Below, one piece after another: positions 45,741 through 57,698 of a stretch of DNA of 64,000 nucleotides. Location: the NCBI RefSeq assembly GCF_000204055.1, contig NW_006768775.1:1302483-1366482 (forward strand), written 5' to 3'. This DNA comes from Melampsora larici-populina 98AG31. Taxonomy: Eukaryota; Basidiomycota; Pucciniomycetes; Pucciniales; Melampsoraceae. The notes under the pieces are model-generated. The model was not told where the DNA came from. It made no database searches and was given only the letters and a program-made list of their open reading frames with translations. Each line of letters begins with the position of its first letter. The stretch's first letter is position 1. A program made the translations under genes and the position numbers.

Positions 45741-46158
45741 TCCAACTTGGGGAAGTTGAATGATGTTCACAGTGAAGTAACTTATGAGGTGGATGTTGAA
45801 AAGAATGTGGTATCAGATAATCACCAACAGTCTCTTAACCAAAAGCAAGCTGTCATTGCCCTCAAAAATTAGGGTATACAAATATCATTCTGACAATTTC
45901 CAGACAAATTTTTCCGGAACAACAGAAGCTTCCTGGTGTTCTGGAAAATATGCAGTGTTGGTCATTGAAAGCTTCATAACACCATAAGGTCAGAACACAC
46001 CAAAAAAACCTCTGGCATTCTGGGAGAACCTTTCTGGAAATTTCCAGATTGCCTACTGGCTGTTCTGCAGAGTATTGCTACAAGAACCTGGTTGAAGAAT
46101 TTGGTGGTAATGATTACCCCATCCACTGTGAAAATCATTCAACTCCCCCAAGTGGGAA
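45741..46158. repeat. Short inverted repeat pair around 45.7-46.2 kb
   Basis: CTTCCAACTTGGGGAAGTTG at about 45741 continues to TTCACAGTG near 45775; its imperfect reverse complement lies at about 46125-46158 (CACTGTG to AAGTGGGAAG). It could be a small foldback element or the subterminal repeats of the decayed Plavaka-type element. Confidence 0.5.
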
Positions 46159-46590
46159 GGGGGGAATGATTAGAAGTATACTTTCTCATAAAAGGATTTA
46201 TCTCTGCACACCTGAGCCATAACACCCACACTACATATGTGCAGCAGAGTGAGTGAATAGATGGCTATTATGTACATACAGGGCGTCTCATTTATCTGCT
46301 CATCTGGATACATTGATCATATGTAATACATGCTGTAAATTTTTCCAGCTTGGAAAAAGCATTCCAAAAATATACTACATACACTGACTCAAAGTTTTGG
46401 TGTAATTCCATCAACAAATGGCTTTGAGAATTGCCTGAGTAGCTATGCATTTTTGGGACAATGTTTTCAAACTACAAAAATGTTTATAATGTGTCACATG
46501 CTATTTGTTTATTCAGGTGAGCAGACAACTTAGCAGACCTGTATGTACAAGCTAGCGGAATATTGACCTAGCCTGCTGCACATGTGTAGT
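46130..46590. repeat. Direct repeat copy 2
   Basis: Partner of 45160-45670, roughly 75-80% alike by eye, about 0.95 kb downstream. Confidence 0.75.
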
Positions 46591-48007
46591 CTTAACCCCA
46601 TACTCACAATTGTGCTTGTTGATGTTACCCGAGTTACTACATCTTCCTACAGACTCTTACACATGGACAAGAGGTATGAGTTGATTTGTAAACAGAATAG
46701 CTGCAGTTGAACCAGGTTTAAATTCACTCAATCCTCTTCTTAGAACTGTTGGTCCGCTGCACACAGCAGTTTTATGATGTTTAAATCTCACCAAACACCT
46801 AGACCTCTCTAGTTATTCTGAATAATATTGGCTGCAATCATCAAGCTTTGGTCCATGATAGAATCATAAACCAATTTGATGATGCCATCTTTCTTAGGAT
46901 GATACATTCTATGAGTAAACCCAAAAGGCCTAGACATTGATCCAGATCAACCATAGCTCAACTCAGTATTACACTTAAAACCAAGGTCATAACTAAGCAC
47001 TCTGAAGATGTATTGTGTCAAATCAACAAACTCAAATTCTCTCCTTTGCCAACCTCTAAGACAAACAGAGCTCACATAAGACATAAGTTCAATATCAGGA
47101 TGACTTTGAATGACCCAACCAAATTTTCAGATTTTGATGCAGTCAAAACCAATCTTACATCAAAAATAAATTGCATTCAAACTTGGGACCTGCAATGCAA
47201 CATTGAGCTATGTAAAGAGATTTCTGTGAGGTTGTGTATACAAGTCAAAAAGTATCACAGGAGTGGATTTGTTAGATTCATGTTTGTACTTGGTTGCAAA
47301 AGATCTAGAGAGAATCAAGAATGAATTGTATATGATCCCACCAATTTCTTCCAAAGAAAACTCATGTGTAAGTACACTAAAAAAGAAATCTCAAGAATCC
47401 AGACAAAACTTCTGGTTCTTTTCTTCATACACTGAGATTATGATCAACAAAAGGTATGGTTTGGTATGATGTTCCATAACTTTAGAGAGTGTTTGAACAG
47501 TTACAAAAAATCAATGTCTACAATATTGGTTTAATCTCTTACTGATGTAATGAAAACAGATAAGGTCTTCAGGTGAAAATCCAAGGGCAGTATTTCTGAA
47601 GAATAGGTTTGGGTACTTCTGCTTCAAGGCAATTTGTGCTAAACTCATCATGAAAGACTTTGCCTAGGATCAGGACATAGATCCCTTGATTGTAAATGTG
47701 GATCAAAGGACTATAGTAGGCTAGTTTTCAAGTACATAAGCAAATGACTCAAAAGCATTAAAAAAATCTACTACAGCCTACAGGGTGACCTAAAAAGTAT
47801 TCAAAGGCAGATCAAGAGGGAGAGGTAGGCATGAACAAGAGAAAGTTAGATGTGATTGATGAGATGAATATAATCAAAAAGAAAAAGATTTCAAATATTG
47901 ATCAGAATACTTTTTCAAGAGAAATATTTTTCAATTTCTTTGATGAATAAAATATAAAAGGTCAATTGAACTGGAGTTCAAGTACTGATCATCCACAATT
48001 ATATATG
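46591..48007. other. Degenerate repeat DNA
   Basis: Short broken frames only, for example about 47013-47324. No ends, family or gene can be named. Confidence 0.4.
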
Positions 48008-48009
48008 TA

Positions 48010-48599
48010 CAGTCAATTTCATAAAGGTTGAAATCGAGGCGTTTTCAAAATCATGAGGTGGTCCGTGCGCAACCTGTGACAGGTATCAAAATTACCTGCA
48101 AGATCGAATAACATACAGTGTCGAAACCTTTAACAACCCCAGGTTCCCTATTGTCTGGTGGCGCAGCGGTTCGAAGCCATGATTGCTTTGTGCAGATTTG
48201 TTGGTGATTCCCGTGTTCGACTCGCTGTGATACTTTTTTTGGCACTGTTTTTGTCCAGAAGCGACAATGGCAGCAGATGCAAGCAAACCAAACCAGCGCA
48301 GTTTCTCCGTTCTTTTAGTTGATCACAATGAGCAAATCAAACAGGAAAACCATGTTAAAAAGTGTGATGACTTATAAAAACAACTGGGGCTCAAACCCAA
48401 AAATGTGGATCCATGCAGTATGATTGAGCCCATGTACGAGGCATTCATCCAGCTGCACCAAAGCTCTCTATGAATCCACCTTGGCTATGCTGTACAGATC
48501 ATCATTTCTACATGCATATTCGATACCTGTCACAGGTGGCGCACGGCCCACCTCTCGATTTTGAAAACGCCTTGATTTCAACCTTTATGAAATTGACTG
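48010..48599. mobile_element. Mariner-type miniature element (590 bases, TA target duplication)
   Basis: Inverted arms of 78 bases (48010-48087 and 48522-48599) start CAGTCAATTTCATAAAGG, with only a few mismatches. TA flanks both ends (48008-48009 and 48600-48601). A TIR beginning CAGT plus a TA duplication is typical of Tc1/mariner elements. No transposase inside; the interior carries a tRNA-like segment. Confidence 0.8.
48153..48240 (+). ncRNA. tRNA-like Pol III promoter (SINE head or tRNA relic)
   Basis: TGGCGCAGCGG at 48159-48169 fits the Pol III A box, and GTGTTCGACTC at 48213-48223 fits the B box, about 45 bases further on. A run of seven T at 48234-48240 could end transcription. The acceptor stem does not pair well, so a functional tRNA is unlikely; a tRNA-derived SINE head or decayed tRNA fits better. 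It lies wholly inside the mariner-type miniature element. Confidence 0.5.
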
Positions 48600-48601
48600 T
48601 A

Positions 48602-49012
48602 TGTATGATCATCACAAAGCTGAACAGAATCCTCATTAGCTGTGTCCAAAGCTCACCCACATTCAAGAAACCCCAGTTGACCCAGTTGCTTTTTAGGCCA
48701 TAACTTTGTGTATGAAGTTGACATTTGTTGAAAGCTCAGAGCCAAAAAAGGCAACTGGCTCAAGCAGGTTTTTTGTAACCAGGCCAACTTTGTGCACAGC
48801 TATTGTAGAAGTGTCAATGTGGGATTTACATATTTTGGAGATGGTAAAGAGCACAGCAGTGTAATTCAAGCATGACACAGCATGGCTTACACATCCTTTG
48901 TCATGGCTATATAACATTTGACATGAGCACCTGTAACCTATTCTCATATCTAAGAACTTACTCCCAGTGCCCCATCAAAATCTTCCATGGTTGCTTATGT
49001 CAAAACATTAGT
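48602..49012. other. Spacer between two miniature elements
   Basis: No gene or repeat pairing found. Confidence 0.4.
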
Positions 49013-49499
49013 AACTCCAAATCACACCGCGGGAATCGACTTGTTTGAAACCCGATTGAGCGGAATTTTGGTGTCCAGGTTTGAAATTTCCTTGAATTGT
49101 GAATCTTGTTCACAAATTGTTAGCATTATGTTTGCCGATTTGCCTTGAGTACCCTACAATACATACACATACACATCACTTTCAAAACCTGTGATTCAAA
49201 CTGTTTGACTACATATCTCAACGCTTATCATGTTCCCGCTGAACTGCTTTTTTTTGGTTGATCAAGGCTTGACAAATGAGGATGAAGGTGAGGAATGGTG
49301 AAAGGGGATGTTGCTGTATGATGTGACTGTACATACACGGGGCCAGCCGAGTACAGAGTTCAGCCCGAGGGGAATTGGCAAACATAATGCAAACAAGTTG
49401 TGAACAAGATTCATGATTTGAGTAAATTTCAAACCCGGACACTGAAATTAAGCTCAATCGGGTTTCAAACAAGTTGATCCCCGTGGTGTCAGTAGCTCC
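49013..49499. mobile_element. Foldback miniature element
   Basis: Arms at about 49013-49140 and 49377-49499 are inverted copies (about 80-85% alike): ACTTGTTTGAAACCCGATTG, GAATCTTGTTCACAA and GCATTATGTTTGCC on the left arm return as reverse complements on the right. Ends and target duplication are not clear. The spacer holds a minus-strand frame with no known domain. Confidence 0.65.
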
Positions 49500-50329
49500 A
49501 CACCTTTGACCCCATCATCATGATTCCATAAAAGCCAGTGAAAAATCTAAATTTGAAAATATATGTAAAATTGTCTTTGGTTAGGTTAAAAAATCATTTT
49601 CAGGATAAGAATGTGAAGAAGTCTTTTGGGTTTGTATGTCTTCAATTTCTCTCTCAAAAAAAAACTAGATTTGTGGCCAGTCATGGATTTTGGGCCAAAA
49701 CTTTTGGTTACCAGAGTCTTCATGACATGATCTCATCTTGATTCTTGATCCACTTTAAAGTTTCTTTGTTTTGATTTTCCATTTTTCCCAAGCTAAACAA
49801 ACACAGATCCTAATTGATCAATCAATCACCCCAAATTCAATAACCTTCAAAACCATGCTTTCAACCAATTTTAAAGTGATTCAAGTGCAAAATACTGTAT
49901 GTATGGACCTTATTTTCTCTGTTTTGCAAAAAAGAACTCATCCAAACCTGACTTTAGTTTTAATTTATTTCCATCATCTTTCTAAAGATCTCCTGCTTAT
50001 CCCCCTACCTATCCATATCAATTTCTTAAAAAATTGTAACTTATAATCTTCCTATATAAGGTATATATATATATGTATGTATTTACATCAAACATTCAAA
50101 TCCAACTTAAACCTCAACAAACATAAAAAAACAGATATTAATTTTTTCAAAAATGATCAAAAAAGATTGAAATCCTAAAGTAATAATAATAATAATAAAA
50201 ATCATAACAATAAGATAATGATGAGCAATAATAATAATGAGCAATATATAAACTTTTGAATCAAAAAAAAAAAGAAAGAAAATGATGTTTTGGAACCAAA
50301 GCAAAAAAATCCAAAACAATTTCAACCCA
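49500..50329. other. AT-rich 3' flank
   Basis: Very AT-rich, including a TATATATATATG run near 50063 and an AATAATAAT repeat at 50181-50240. It is the 3' flank of the minus-strand gene that follows. No gene seen. Confidence 0.45.
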
Positions 50330-50428
50330 TCATTTCCCCTTCATTCTTCTTGGACGTTTCCTACAAGGAGAAGAAGAAAATCCAAATCCATCCAACGAAT
50401 CTTTAACTGCTTCAATTGTTTGATCATC

Positions 50429-50459
<31 letters not shown>

Positions 50460-52150
50460 ACCTCATCATCATCATCTTCTCCTCCATCATCTTCTTCATC
50501 TTCTTGATCTTCTTCATCTTCATCATCATCAGATGAAATCTCAATCACTTTTGATTTATAACTCATTTCAAGTTTAGGTTTAGGTTTAGGAATTTGATGA
50601 AGTAGGAAATGATTGGGTTTCAATTTAGGTTTAGGAATTTGATGAAGTTGGAATCCGTTTGGTTTCGATCTAGCTTCTGATCTTCTTCTAGAAGGTGTAG
50701 GTGGTAAACCAAGTGGATCTTCTGAACTTTCACGTGACGATCGGTTCAATGGGATCGGTTTGGGATCAATCCATGTGGTACTACGTCGATGAGGTCTAGG
50801 TAATGATTTAACAGGTCGACTTGTAGATGGTTTTGAAGGATTCGATTGACTTGGATTGACAGCTTTCAGTCTCGATGGTATAGGCTTCGGTCGATGAGAG
50901 TCTTTGGGATTGGTTCGAAGATTGAGCTCATGCTTCAGACGTGATGGACCAGGCCGAGGTTGTCTAGGACAGATGATAGTACTGGGAGTAGGTAAGCAAT
51001 TAGACTCAAAGACCGGTCTAGGACGTTTATTGGATGAAACCTTTGAGGCTGAGATGGGTGAAAGAGAATGTTGAAGCGAGTTTGGATGTGGGTTTGAATA
51101 ACGAGGAGTGATAGAAGATGAGCAAAGAGAATGTCGTGAAGAGCTTCCAGATGGATCGGTGCGATAGGTTGATGAAGGCTTTGAATCTTTCCATGGTTCG
51201 GATGATGATTCGGTGACGATATCGGAAGCAGTGTAGGTGGACTACAAATCGATGAACGCGAAGACTAGAAAGATTCATACAAAAAGAAAGACGCGAAAGA
51301 TAAATCAGTTGAGGGAATGGGATCCATTCAAATCAAGAAGACGATCTGATGAATCACTCACGATCTTCGTATAAAGTTGTGATGAAGCTTCACTCTCTTG
51401 ACTAGTTTCTCTAGGTTTGTTTTGGTTACGAAGTTGTCGAAGATCTATAGATTTTTCTTGAACGCGTTGTTTTAGTCTTTCAAAGAGTGCATTGGTAGCC
51501 GTACCATGAATATGTTGAAAAGATTGTAAAGTCGATAGTTTGGAAGGAGAAGATAATTTAGGAAGTTCTGATCGTAGTGAGATCTTTGAAAGGGTGAGTG
51601 GAGATGAAGCTAAGCTACGGGTCGGAAGCCGATGATTAGAAGATGTAGGTTGGGTTAGAAAGATGATAGAATCAGAAGAAGATGAAACAGATCCGATCTC
51701 ATCATCAATCCAATCAGCTTCTTCATCACTACAAGTCGTATCAGATGGAATGATCAAATCGGTTAAAGGTTGATTAGATTGGATTCTTGAAGTGGATTTC
51801 TTTGATGATGGCTTTGTCCAAGTTTGAGTTTGATAACGTAAATGATCTTGACGAGTTCCAAGTGTTTTGATAATCTTTCCTCGATCTTCAATGACTTCTA
51901 GTTTCACTAGATCTACTACATCATCAGCTTCTTCATCACCATCACCTTCATACTTTGAATAAATCGTTTGTAGATTAGATTGAAAGGTTTTGATGGATTG
52001 AGTTCGAAGTGAATCGATATCATCTAAATCTAAATCTTTTAATGAATCTTCTTCTTCTTCTTCTGGTTCTACTTGATGGTCTTCTCGTTCATTTTGATGA
52101 ATTGATTGATGAGTTTGATGATGAATGAGTTTTGATGATTTACTTGACAT
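50330..52150 (-). CDS. Ser-rich protein with acidic tract, unknown function
   Basis: Two exons, 52150-51362 and 51241-50330, join in phase to 566 residues. The N-terminal part is charged (EPEEEEEDSLKDLDLDDIDS) and helical; the middle is rich in Ser, Thr, Pro and Arg with repeated HQIPKPKLKPN and HQIPKPKPKLE; near the end lies KVIEISSDDDEDEEDQEDEE and a pure Asp run of nine coded by a TCA microsatellite (minus-strand GAT). The last residues are basic (PCRKRPRRMKGK), a likely nuclear signal. The isolated phrase VIEISSDDDE resembles SUMO-interacting or acidic histone-binding segments. I do not recognise a domain. It is probably nuclear. The open frame of 912 bases in exon 2 with so biased a composition supports a real gene. 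Confidence 0.65.
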
Positions 52151-52522
52151 TTCTTTCTTAAATCGATTGCAACTTCCAAATCAAAAATCAAAACCAAAAC
52201 TAATTAAATCAAACTTAAGACCTAATCACACTCAAACTTCACACATCTACTTAACTCAAATTACACAGACCTTTGACGCGTCCATTAAACTCACAAGAAA
52301 ACCACTTCTCCTGCTCAGCCTCCACTCTGGCTCATAAATCCTCATCAAATCATTTAACAAAACGTCCAGCATTGTATTTCTATTCCAATTAAATCCAACA
52401 CTATTAACTTTCTACACACCACAGAAAACACTAACAATGTCCAAGACCCTAGTCTCTAAACTATAAAAGAAATCCAAACCACATACAAAAAACAAAATCA
52501 AAAGAAAAAGAAAAGGAATTCT
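52151..52522. other. Intergenic region
   Basis: Between the 5' end of the acidic protein gene and the 3' end of the SGNH hydrolase gene, both on the minus strand; likely holds the former's promoter. Nothing specific is seen. Confidence 0.45.
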
Positions 52523-54391
52523 TTAAATACATTTTGGAGGATGATAAACTAAATCAACTTGATTACAATCCAACGAATCATCTGAACCTAAAGTTGAACT
52601 CAAACCATTCGATGACTTTGTACTTTTATTCACTCCATCTCTTTTTGAATGAACTTCTTCTTGATGGTTTGTAGGTTGACAACTTTCAGCCACACGTTTT
52701 ATATATTCCGCTTGGAGTTTATGAGTCAAAGTTTGTGGATGATAAAAAATCCAATACTATTCTCAAAACACCAAAAAAAGACTATTAGATTTCTTGATCC
52801 ATCTTTGGTAGGATTTAGGAAGAATAGACTTACTAATCTGTACTCTGGGTCAGTACATGCTTCTGCCATATTTAAGTTTCTAGGTAAACAAGAATCTGTA
52901 GAATGATACCTACATAACCCCCCCCCCCGAAAAAAAAAGAAACCAAAAGAGTATTGAGATGATGATGGAATTAGTATGGGTTTAAGATGAATAGAATTGA
53001 AGAAAGTTGCTTACCCAAACCTTCTTGGAGAAGTTTTAATTTCACGATATAATTTAGAAAGATGAATGGTAATGAATTGGAAATCAGAATCTTGTTTCTT
53101 AAAATCTTTTAATCCATTCCAAATGAGATTATTAAATTCTTTAAGTTTATTATTATCAAAGCCTGGTGCTATTTTATACAAAAAATATTCAAGGATTTTG
53201 ATCATTAGCTTTTTTTAAAAAACATTTAAACTGAAATGATCAAGATTTATTGAGATTTGTTGTTTTTTTTAAAAAGAAAGAAAGAAAGATAAGAACTTGA
53301 CTAACTTAAGATTAAGAAATTCGTAAAACCTGAATCGATTAATCTTTTAGTTTGGTTTAAAAACTTTTGAGATGATGGGATTAATGAAGATAATTGATTA
53401 GATTCAATATTAGAAGCAATAAAATCATTATTACCAAAGAATAATGTAACCATCGATCTATGTACATAAGTATGAAAGGAATAAGATGAACATTCAACTT
53501 CTGGTATCCGTGGTTTCATACCATCAAAAGTTAAAATAAATATTAGGCGTTACTTACGATGAAGGATCAAATTGATTTTTTTGACACAAGAATCTATCGA
53601 TTTCCATAGCCATATCAAATGATTTATCCTATCCGAAAAAAAGAAAAAGAGCAAAAAAAAAGAATCAAATTAGATCTTTCAACATTTAAATTTGATCCTT
53701 GAGATTTGTATCTTACAGCAGAATGCCAAAGTGTCTTATCAACCGTAGCACCAGAAACAGCATAATTTTTAACATTTGAATGATTTTGTAAAATCTCAAT
53801 TAACCATTCTGACCACATCTTTCCATTAGTTGGTCTACCTGAAGAAAAAACAAAAAAAACAGTTGATGATAGGACGAATGATTAGATTAGATTAGATTTT
53901 ATTTATTTTGAGATTAGGATATGATGTTTCGAAGCACTTACCGCCGTAGAATGGACATGAAGTTTTGGGTTTGAGAGCTGGTAAGGGAGTGCCTCCAAGA
54001 TCGTTTCCTAGATCAGTCCAACTATCACCAAATGTATAAAAAGTCTAATCCGAAAGAAAATAAAATAAAGAAAGAAATGAGTATATGTTAATGAATCTTT
54101 TAGAAAATTGTCAACAAGTCATTTTAAATCGAAATCGAAAAATCGAAGTAAATGATTCTGATGACTTACTTTGATCTGATCCAATTGGATACCAGAATTA
54201 TAATCAACAAATGATTCATCTTGAAACCCACCACAAGAAGGTACAAAATCACCTAAACTAATCGGGCTTTCATTCTTGATTGCTTTTTCTTGTACTTCTA
54301 CTCCATCTTGACGAGTTTCTAAACGTTTATTAATTTTAATACTTTGAACATTCAAGAAAATCAAACTAAAGAAAAATAAAATATAAAACAT
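52523..54391 (-). CDS. Secreted SGNH/GDSL-type hydrolase (lipase/acetylesterase-like)
   Basis: Begins at 54391 with a signal peptide (MFYILFFFSLIFLNVQS). Exons in order: a linker (GVEVQEKAIKNESPISLGDF), then TFYTFGDSWTDLGNDLGG at about 54044 (block I, Ser of GDS), RPTNGKMWSEWLIEILQNHS, NYAVSGATVDKTLWH (block II Gly), KSFDMAIEIDRFL, VTLFFGNNDFIASNI (block III Asn), a helical exon (LKEFNNLIWNGLKDFKK), an exon with EACTDPEYR, and the last exon with WIFYHPQTLTHKLQAEYI (block V His). This is the fungal carbohydrate esterase 16/acetylesterase-like group. The usual Asp three residues before the catalytic His (DxxHP) is Ile here, which is odd. The last exon adds a Ser-rich tail. A secreted enzyme of this sort could act on plant cell-wall or lipid esters. 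Confidence 0.8.
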
Positions 54392-54648
54392 TTTTTCCAA
54401 AGTAAATGAAAGTGATGAATCAAAAATGAGGATCCCGATCAAAGGGGTTTGACAGAATAGTTGACGATAGAAAAGAAACCGATATGAAGTGAGATCAAAA
54501 AGAAGATATAAGTTGTACATACACTAAAACTTTTTCAAATCACTTTAAACATCCCAACTTAGGGTTAAATCTTAAAGCCTTCAAGTTGCCTTGTAGACGC
54601 CAGGAGAAAGATGGAAGGAAAGATGATTCGGGTTGTCTAGTGAATTTT
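54392..54648. promoter_or_regulatory. Promoter region of the SGNH hydrolase, cut by a transposon
   Basis: About 260 bases remain between the start codon and the 9-base target duplication of the large transposon. On the far side the sequence resumes at 62191, leading to the divergent thioesterase-like gene. Confidence 0.5.
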
Positions 54649-54657
54649 GATCTCTCG

Positions 54658-54865
54658 CAAACTTAACTAAGTCCCACCCGGACCTAACCACCATCTCCCG
54701 GGAGGGACTTACACCCAAAGTCGAAAAGTTGGCGTGAGTTCCGTCGGGGTATTTCCTCAAAATCTTATATCTCACATGCTCGCCAATCACAGTAATCAAC
54801 CCTCATTACGAGTCTAATGAACTTCGAGCGCATCGTCCTGAGCATCAATTTGCCGCTCTCGGCGT
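54658..54865 (+). repeat. Left terminal inverted repeat of the helicase transposon
   Basis: Matches the reverse complement of 61974-62181 almost perfectly; one difference seen, in TGATTACTGTG against TGATTAGTGTG. It includes the palindrome CTCCCGGGAG. Confidence 0.9.
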
Positions 54866-55113
54866 TTCCTTATTCATCCCCTGCATCCAGATAATATGAT
54901 TTATCATTTTGGGGCCACAGTCGGGGCCAAACGCGACTGCGGCGTCCGAAAGTGGAACTTTATCGCCAAAACACCTAAACATCATACAAAACGGTTGGAA
55001 GGTTTCAGCCGAACTGCAGTTTCCTGCCATCCACCTGCGGAAACGCGAGATCGACAAGTCTCGAGCATTAGGCACCCCCGTTGCACCACTCACTGATCGC
55101 CTCCAGAAACACC

Positions 55114-57623
55114 ATGCTACTCAGGAGCCAATCTGCTACCAGCGACCAACTTTTCAATAAGCCTCCGGCGTCATCTCCAGCTAACCCGTCAGTCAAAGCA
55201 CGCACGAAGCGGAAGCCAGATTTCCTGGACGGTAACGAAACGACTCTTAGAAAATCTGTTGGCGACTTGTGTCAGGGATTTTATGGATACCCTGCTCGCC
55301 CACAGCAGGAAGACACCGTGCTTCCCCTTCTCAAAGGGATCACATCATTTCTATTAGCGGGCACCGGATTTGGCAAAAGCCGTGTCCCAGAACTGTTTTA
55401 TCTCGCACATGAACCCACATCTAAACCGATCATCCTCAGTATCAACCCTCTCAAGGGCCTCGGGAATGATCAGGTATCGTCGATATTTGATATCGCCGAA
55501 CCATAATAATGCTACCCGGCTGACATCAGCATTTCAATGCGGCAGGTCATCGAGAAGAAACGTGTCGGCCTCAACGCCGTGAATTTAACCGGCTCCAATT
55601 GCACTACAGAGGCATGTAATGCCATCATGAACGGGGATTACAATTTTGTTTATGTGGTAAGTGGCCCGTCCATTACGCCTAACCGACGAAGGGCCTGCTG
55701 CTGACCGGAAAGTGTGATGATTCTCGATAATTGCCTCCAGAGTCCCGAGGTGGCATTAACCAACCCGGTATTTGACCGGATGTGGCGAGATCGAAGGTTT
55801 CAGGACCGCCTAATCCTCAGCGTCGTCGACGAGGCCCATATGGTCTATAAGTGGGGTCTTGTCGAATCCGGCGAAGCTAAACGTCTCGCCAGCCAGGTTC
55901 GTGTATCGGACGGGGGGGTCTTTCGTCCTTCGTATGGAGACCTCGCGCGCAGGTTCCTGTCCACGAGTAGGGTGCCCCTACTTTTGATGTCCGCGACATG
56001 CACCCCACAGGCAATTCACCAGATCCTCGTCAATTTGAAACTCGACCCGCGCGACGTCCGATTTGTGCGAGCCAAACTAACGCGACCAGAATTGCGATTG
56101 ATACAAAGGTCGTTCAAAAGACCGCTGAAAGCATCTTTACGCGGTATAGTGCCTCATCACACTGTGGTGCCGACAGGCGCCATTCCTCCGACCCTGTTGT
56201 ATTCTGGCACTCAGAACGCTACTTTAGATTATTTGCAAATAATCAATGCATCTCGAGGTCACCCTAAAGAGGCAGGAAATGGTCACTCCGACTTCGCTCG
56301 TCGGTACCATGCGACGACTGGCCCCAACGCCAAACTTGATGCAGTCAATGCTTTTGTGGCTGGTTCTCTCGCCATCTTGTGCTGCACTTTGGCGCTAGGG
56401 ATGGGCCAGAACTGGCATCGGGTTCGTCGAGTCATTATTGTCGGTCGGCAGGACCCGGTGAATTTCATCCAAATGTCAGGCCGTTGCGGCCGTGACGGAC
56501 GACGAGGATTAGGCCTCCTTTTGGTGGAACATACACGCACCAATGGCAAGAACGTACTCAGTGATTTCCGGACGCCCACAATTCAGTCAGATGACGATCG
56601 CATGGACGCCCTGGCGATCACATCGGTGTGTCTGCGAGTGGCACTCGCGGTTGATCTTAGGTGAGCACACATCATGATATATATTGGTTTAATATATCAC
56701 TGAGGGAGTGGTTTAGTCACGGCTATATTCCCCTATCCGCAAGTGCCACGTCCGTCATAGAGGAGACAGAACGTCAGCGAATCGCAGGAATGCCGCCCTG
56801 CGACTGTTCGAACTGTCTGCCCGAGGAGGCCGAAGCCTTATGGCTTGCTCAGCCTGGACTCACCAATGATAATCTGGATATGGCCCTCCGAATGAGCGCA
56901 AGCGAACTGGCAGAGGTCATGTCTGCTCTCCCGGAGCCACCGCCGCCGCCGTCTTTCGATTCTCGCACAGTGGCCTTGCCCTGCACGAAGGACGATCCCA
57001 TTTTGAATTCCATCAAGCTGGAACAGCTAGTTACGCGACTCGACCGAACGTTCTCAACGTTTTTCTATTCACTTTTCCCCAAAGAACCTGATTTGGGGCC
57101 CGAATGTTATTTCGACCGCGACATGGCCTGGGATGTAGCCAAAAACATCGATCTCTTACACCAGGCATCGGATTTTGGGGCTATCCTGGCCAGTGAGACC
57201 ATCAAAGGACAATTTGATGTGCTCTTTGTGGCTTATTGTCAATGGAAAAACGAGTGTGCCACGGCCGCGGTCATCAGTGAGGCGTCGGAGCGACGGAAGT
57301 CCATTGCCAAAGCGTCTGGACTTCCGAAGACACCTCAATCGTGTGAGGGCGCACGATTAACAAAGGAAAGGGCAGAGGCCATCCGCACCTCTTTGAAACA
57401 CGCGCGCGAACAAGCGAAAATCGACAATCAAGTGGCAAAAGCAAATGAGCGTGCTGCCCGCGAAAAGGCGCGGAATGACACCGCTTTAGCAAAAGCGGCA
57501 GCGAAAGCGGCACGTGGTCAAGTGTCGAACCGCACGAAACGGCCGGCCGAAGGGCCTTTGGAGCCTGGTCAGTCACGTAGCCGTGCGCTCGAATCGGTGA
57601 GCTTGCATGTCCAAAGAATATAA
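55114..57623 (+). CDS. RecQ-like superfamily II DNA helicase of the transposon
   Basis: Exon 1 (from 55114) ends near 55473 and carries the RecQ motif 0/I region: GYPARPQQEDTVLPLL and LLAGTGFGKSRVPELF (Walker A). Exon 2 (about 55546-55656) has AVNLTGSNCTTEACNAIM. The next exon holds motif II, LILSVVDEAHMVYKWG (DEAH), motif III, LLLMSATCTPQAIH, then LAILCCTLALGMGQNWHRVR and motif VI, FIQMSGRCGRDGRRGLGLLL. After a short intron (56661-56704) the C-terminal part has EWFSHGYIPLSASA and CDCSNC, probably the zinc-binding segment of RecQ, and ends in an Ala/Arg-rich coiled coil (ANERAAREKARNDTALAKAA). All motifs of an active ATPase are present. It is convergent with the transposase gene. Role in transposition is inferred: unwinding or repair at the excision or integration site. 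Confidence 0.85.
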
Positions 57624-57698
57624 TGCTCCACCTCATGATCAATGGGGTAGACTGATGTATTGACATTGGACAGTCTTCGCAACTTGATATACAGGACA

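Noticed and set aside
48153..48240. Functional tRNA gene
   Set aside because: The A and B boxes are good, but no convincing seven-base acceptor stem or anticodon arm could be drawn, and the sequence is inside a miniature transposon.
55114..57623. Telomere-linked RecQ helicase, marking a chromosome end
   Set aside because: RecQ-like genes are telomere-linked in several fungi, but there are no tandem TTAGGG repeats here, and the gene sits inside inverted repeats with an exact 9-base target duplication between ordinary genes.
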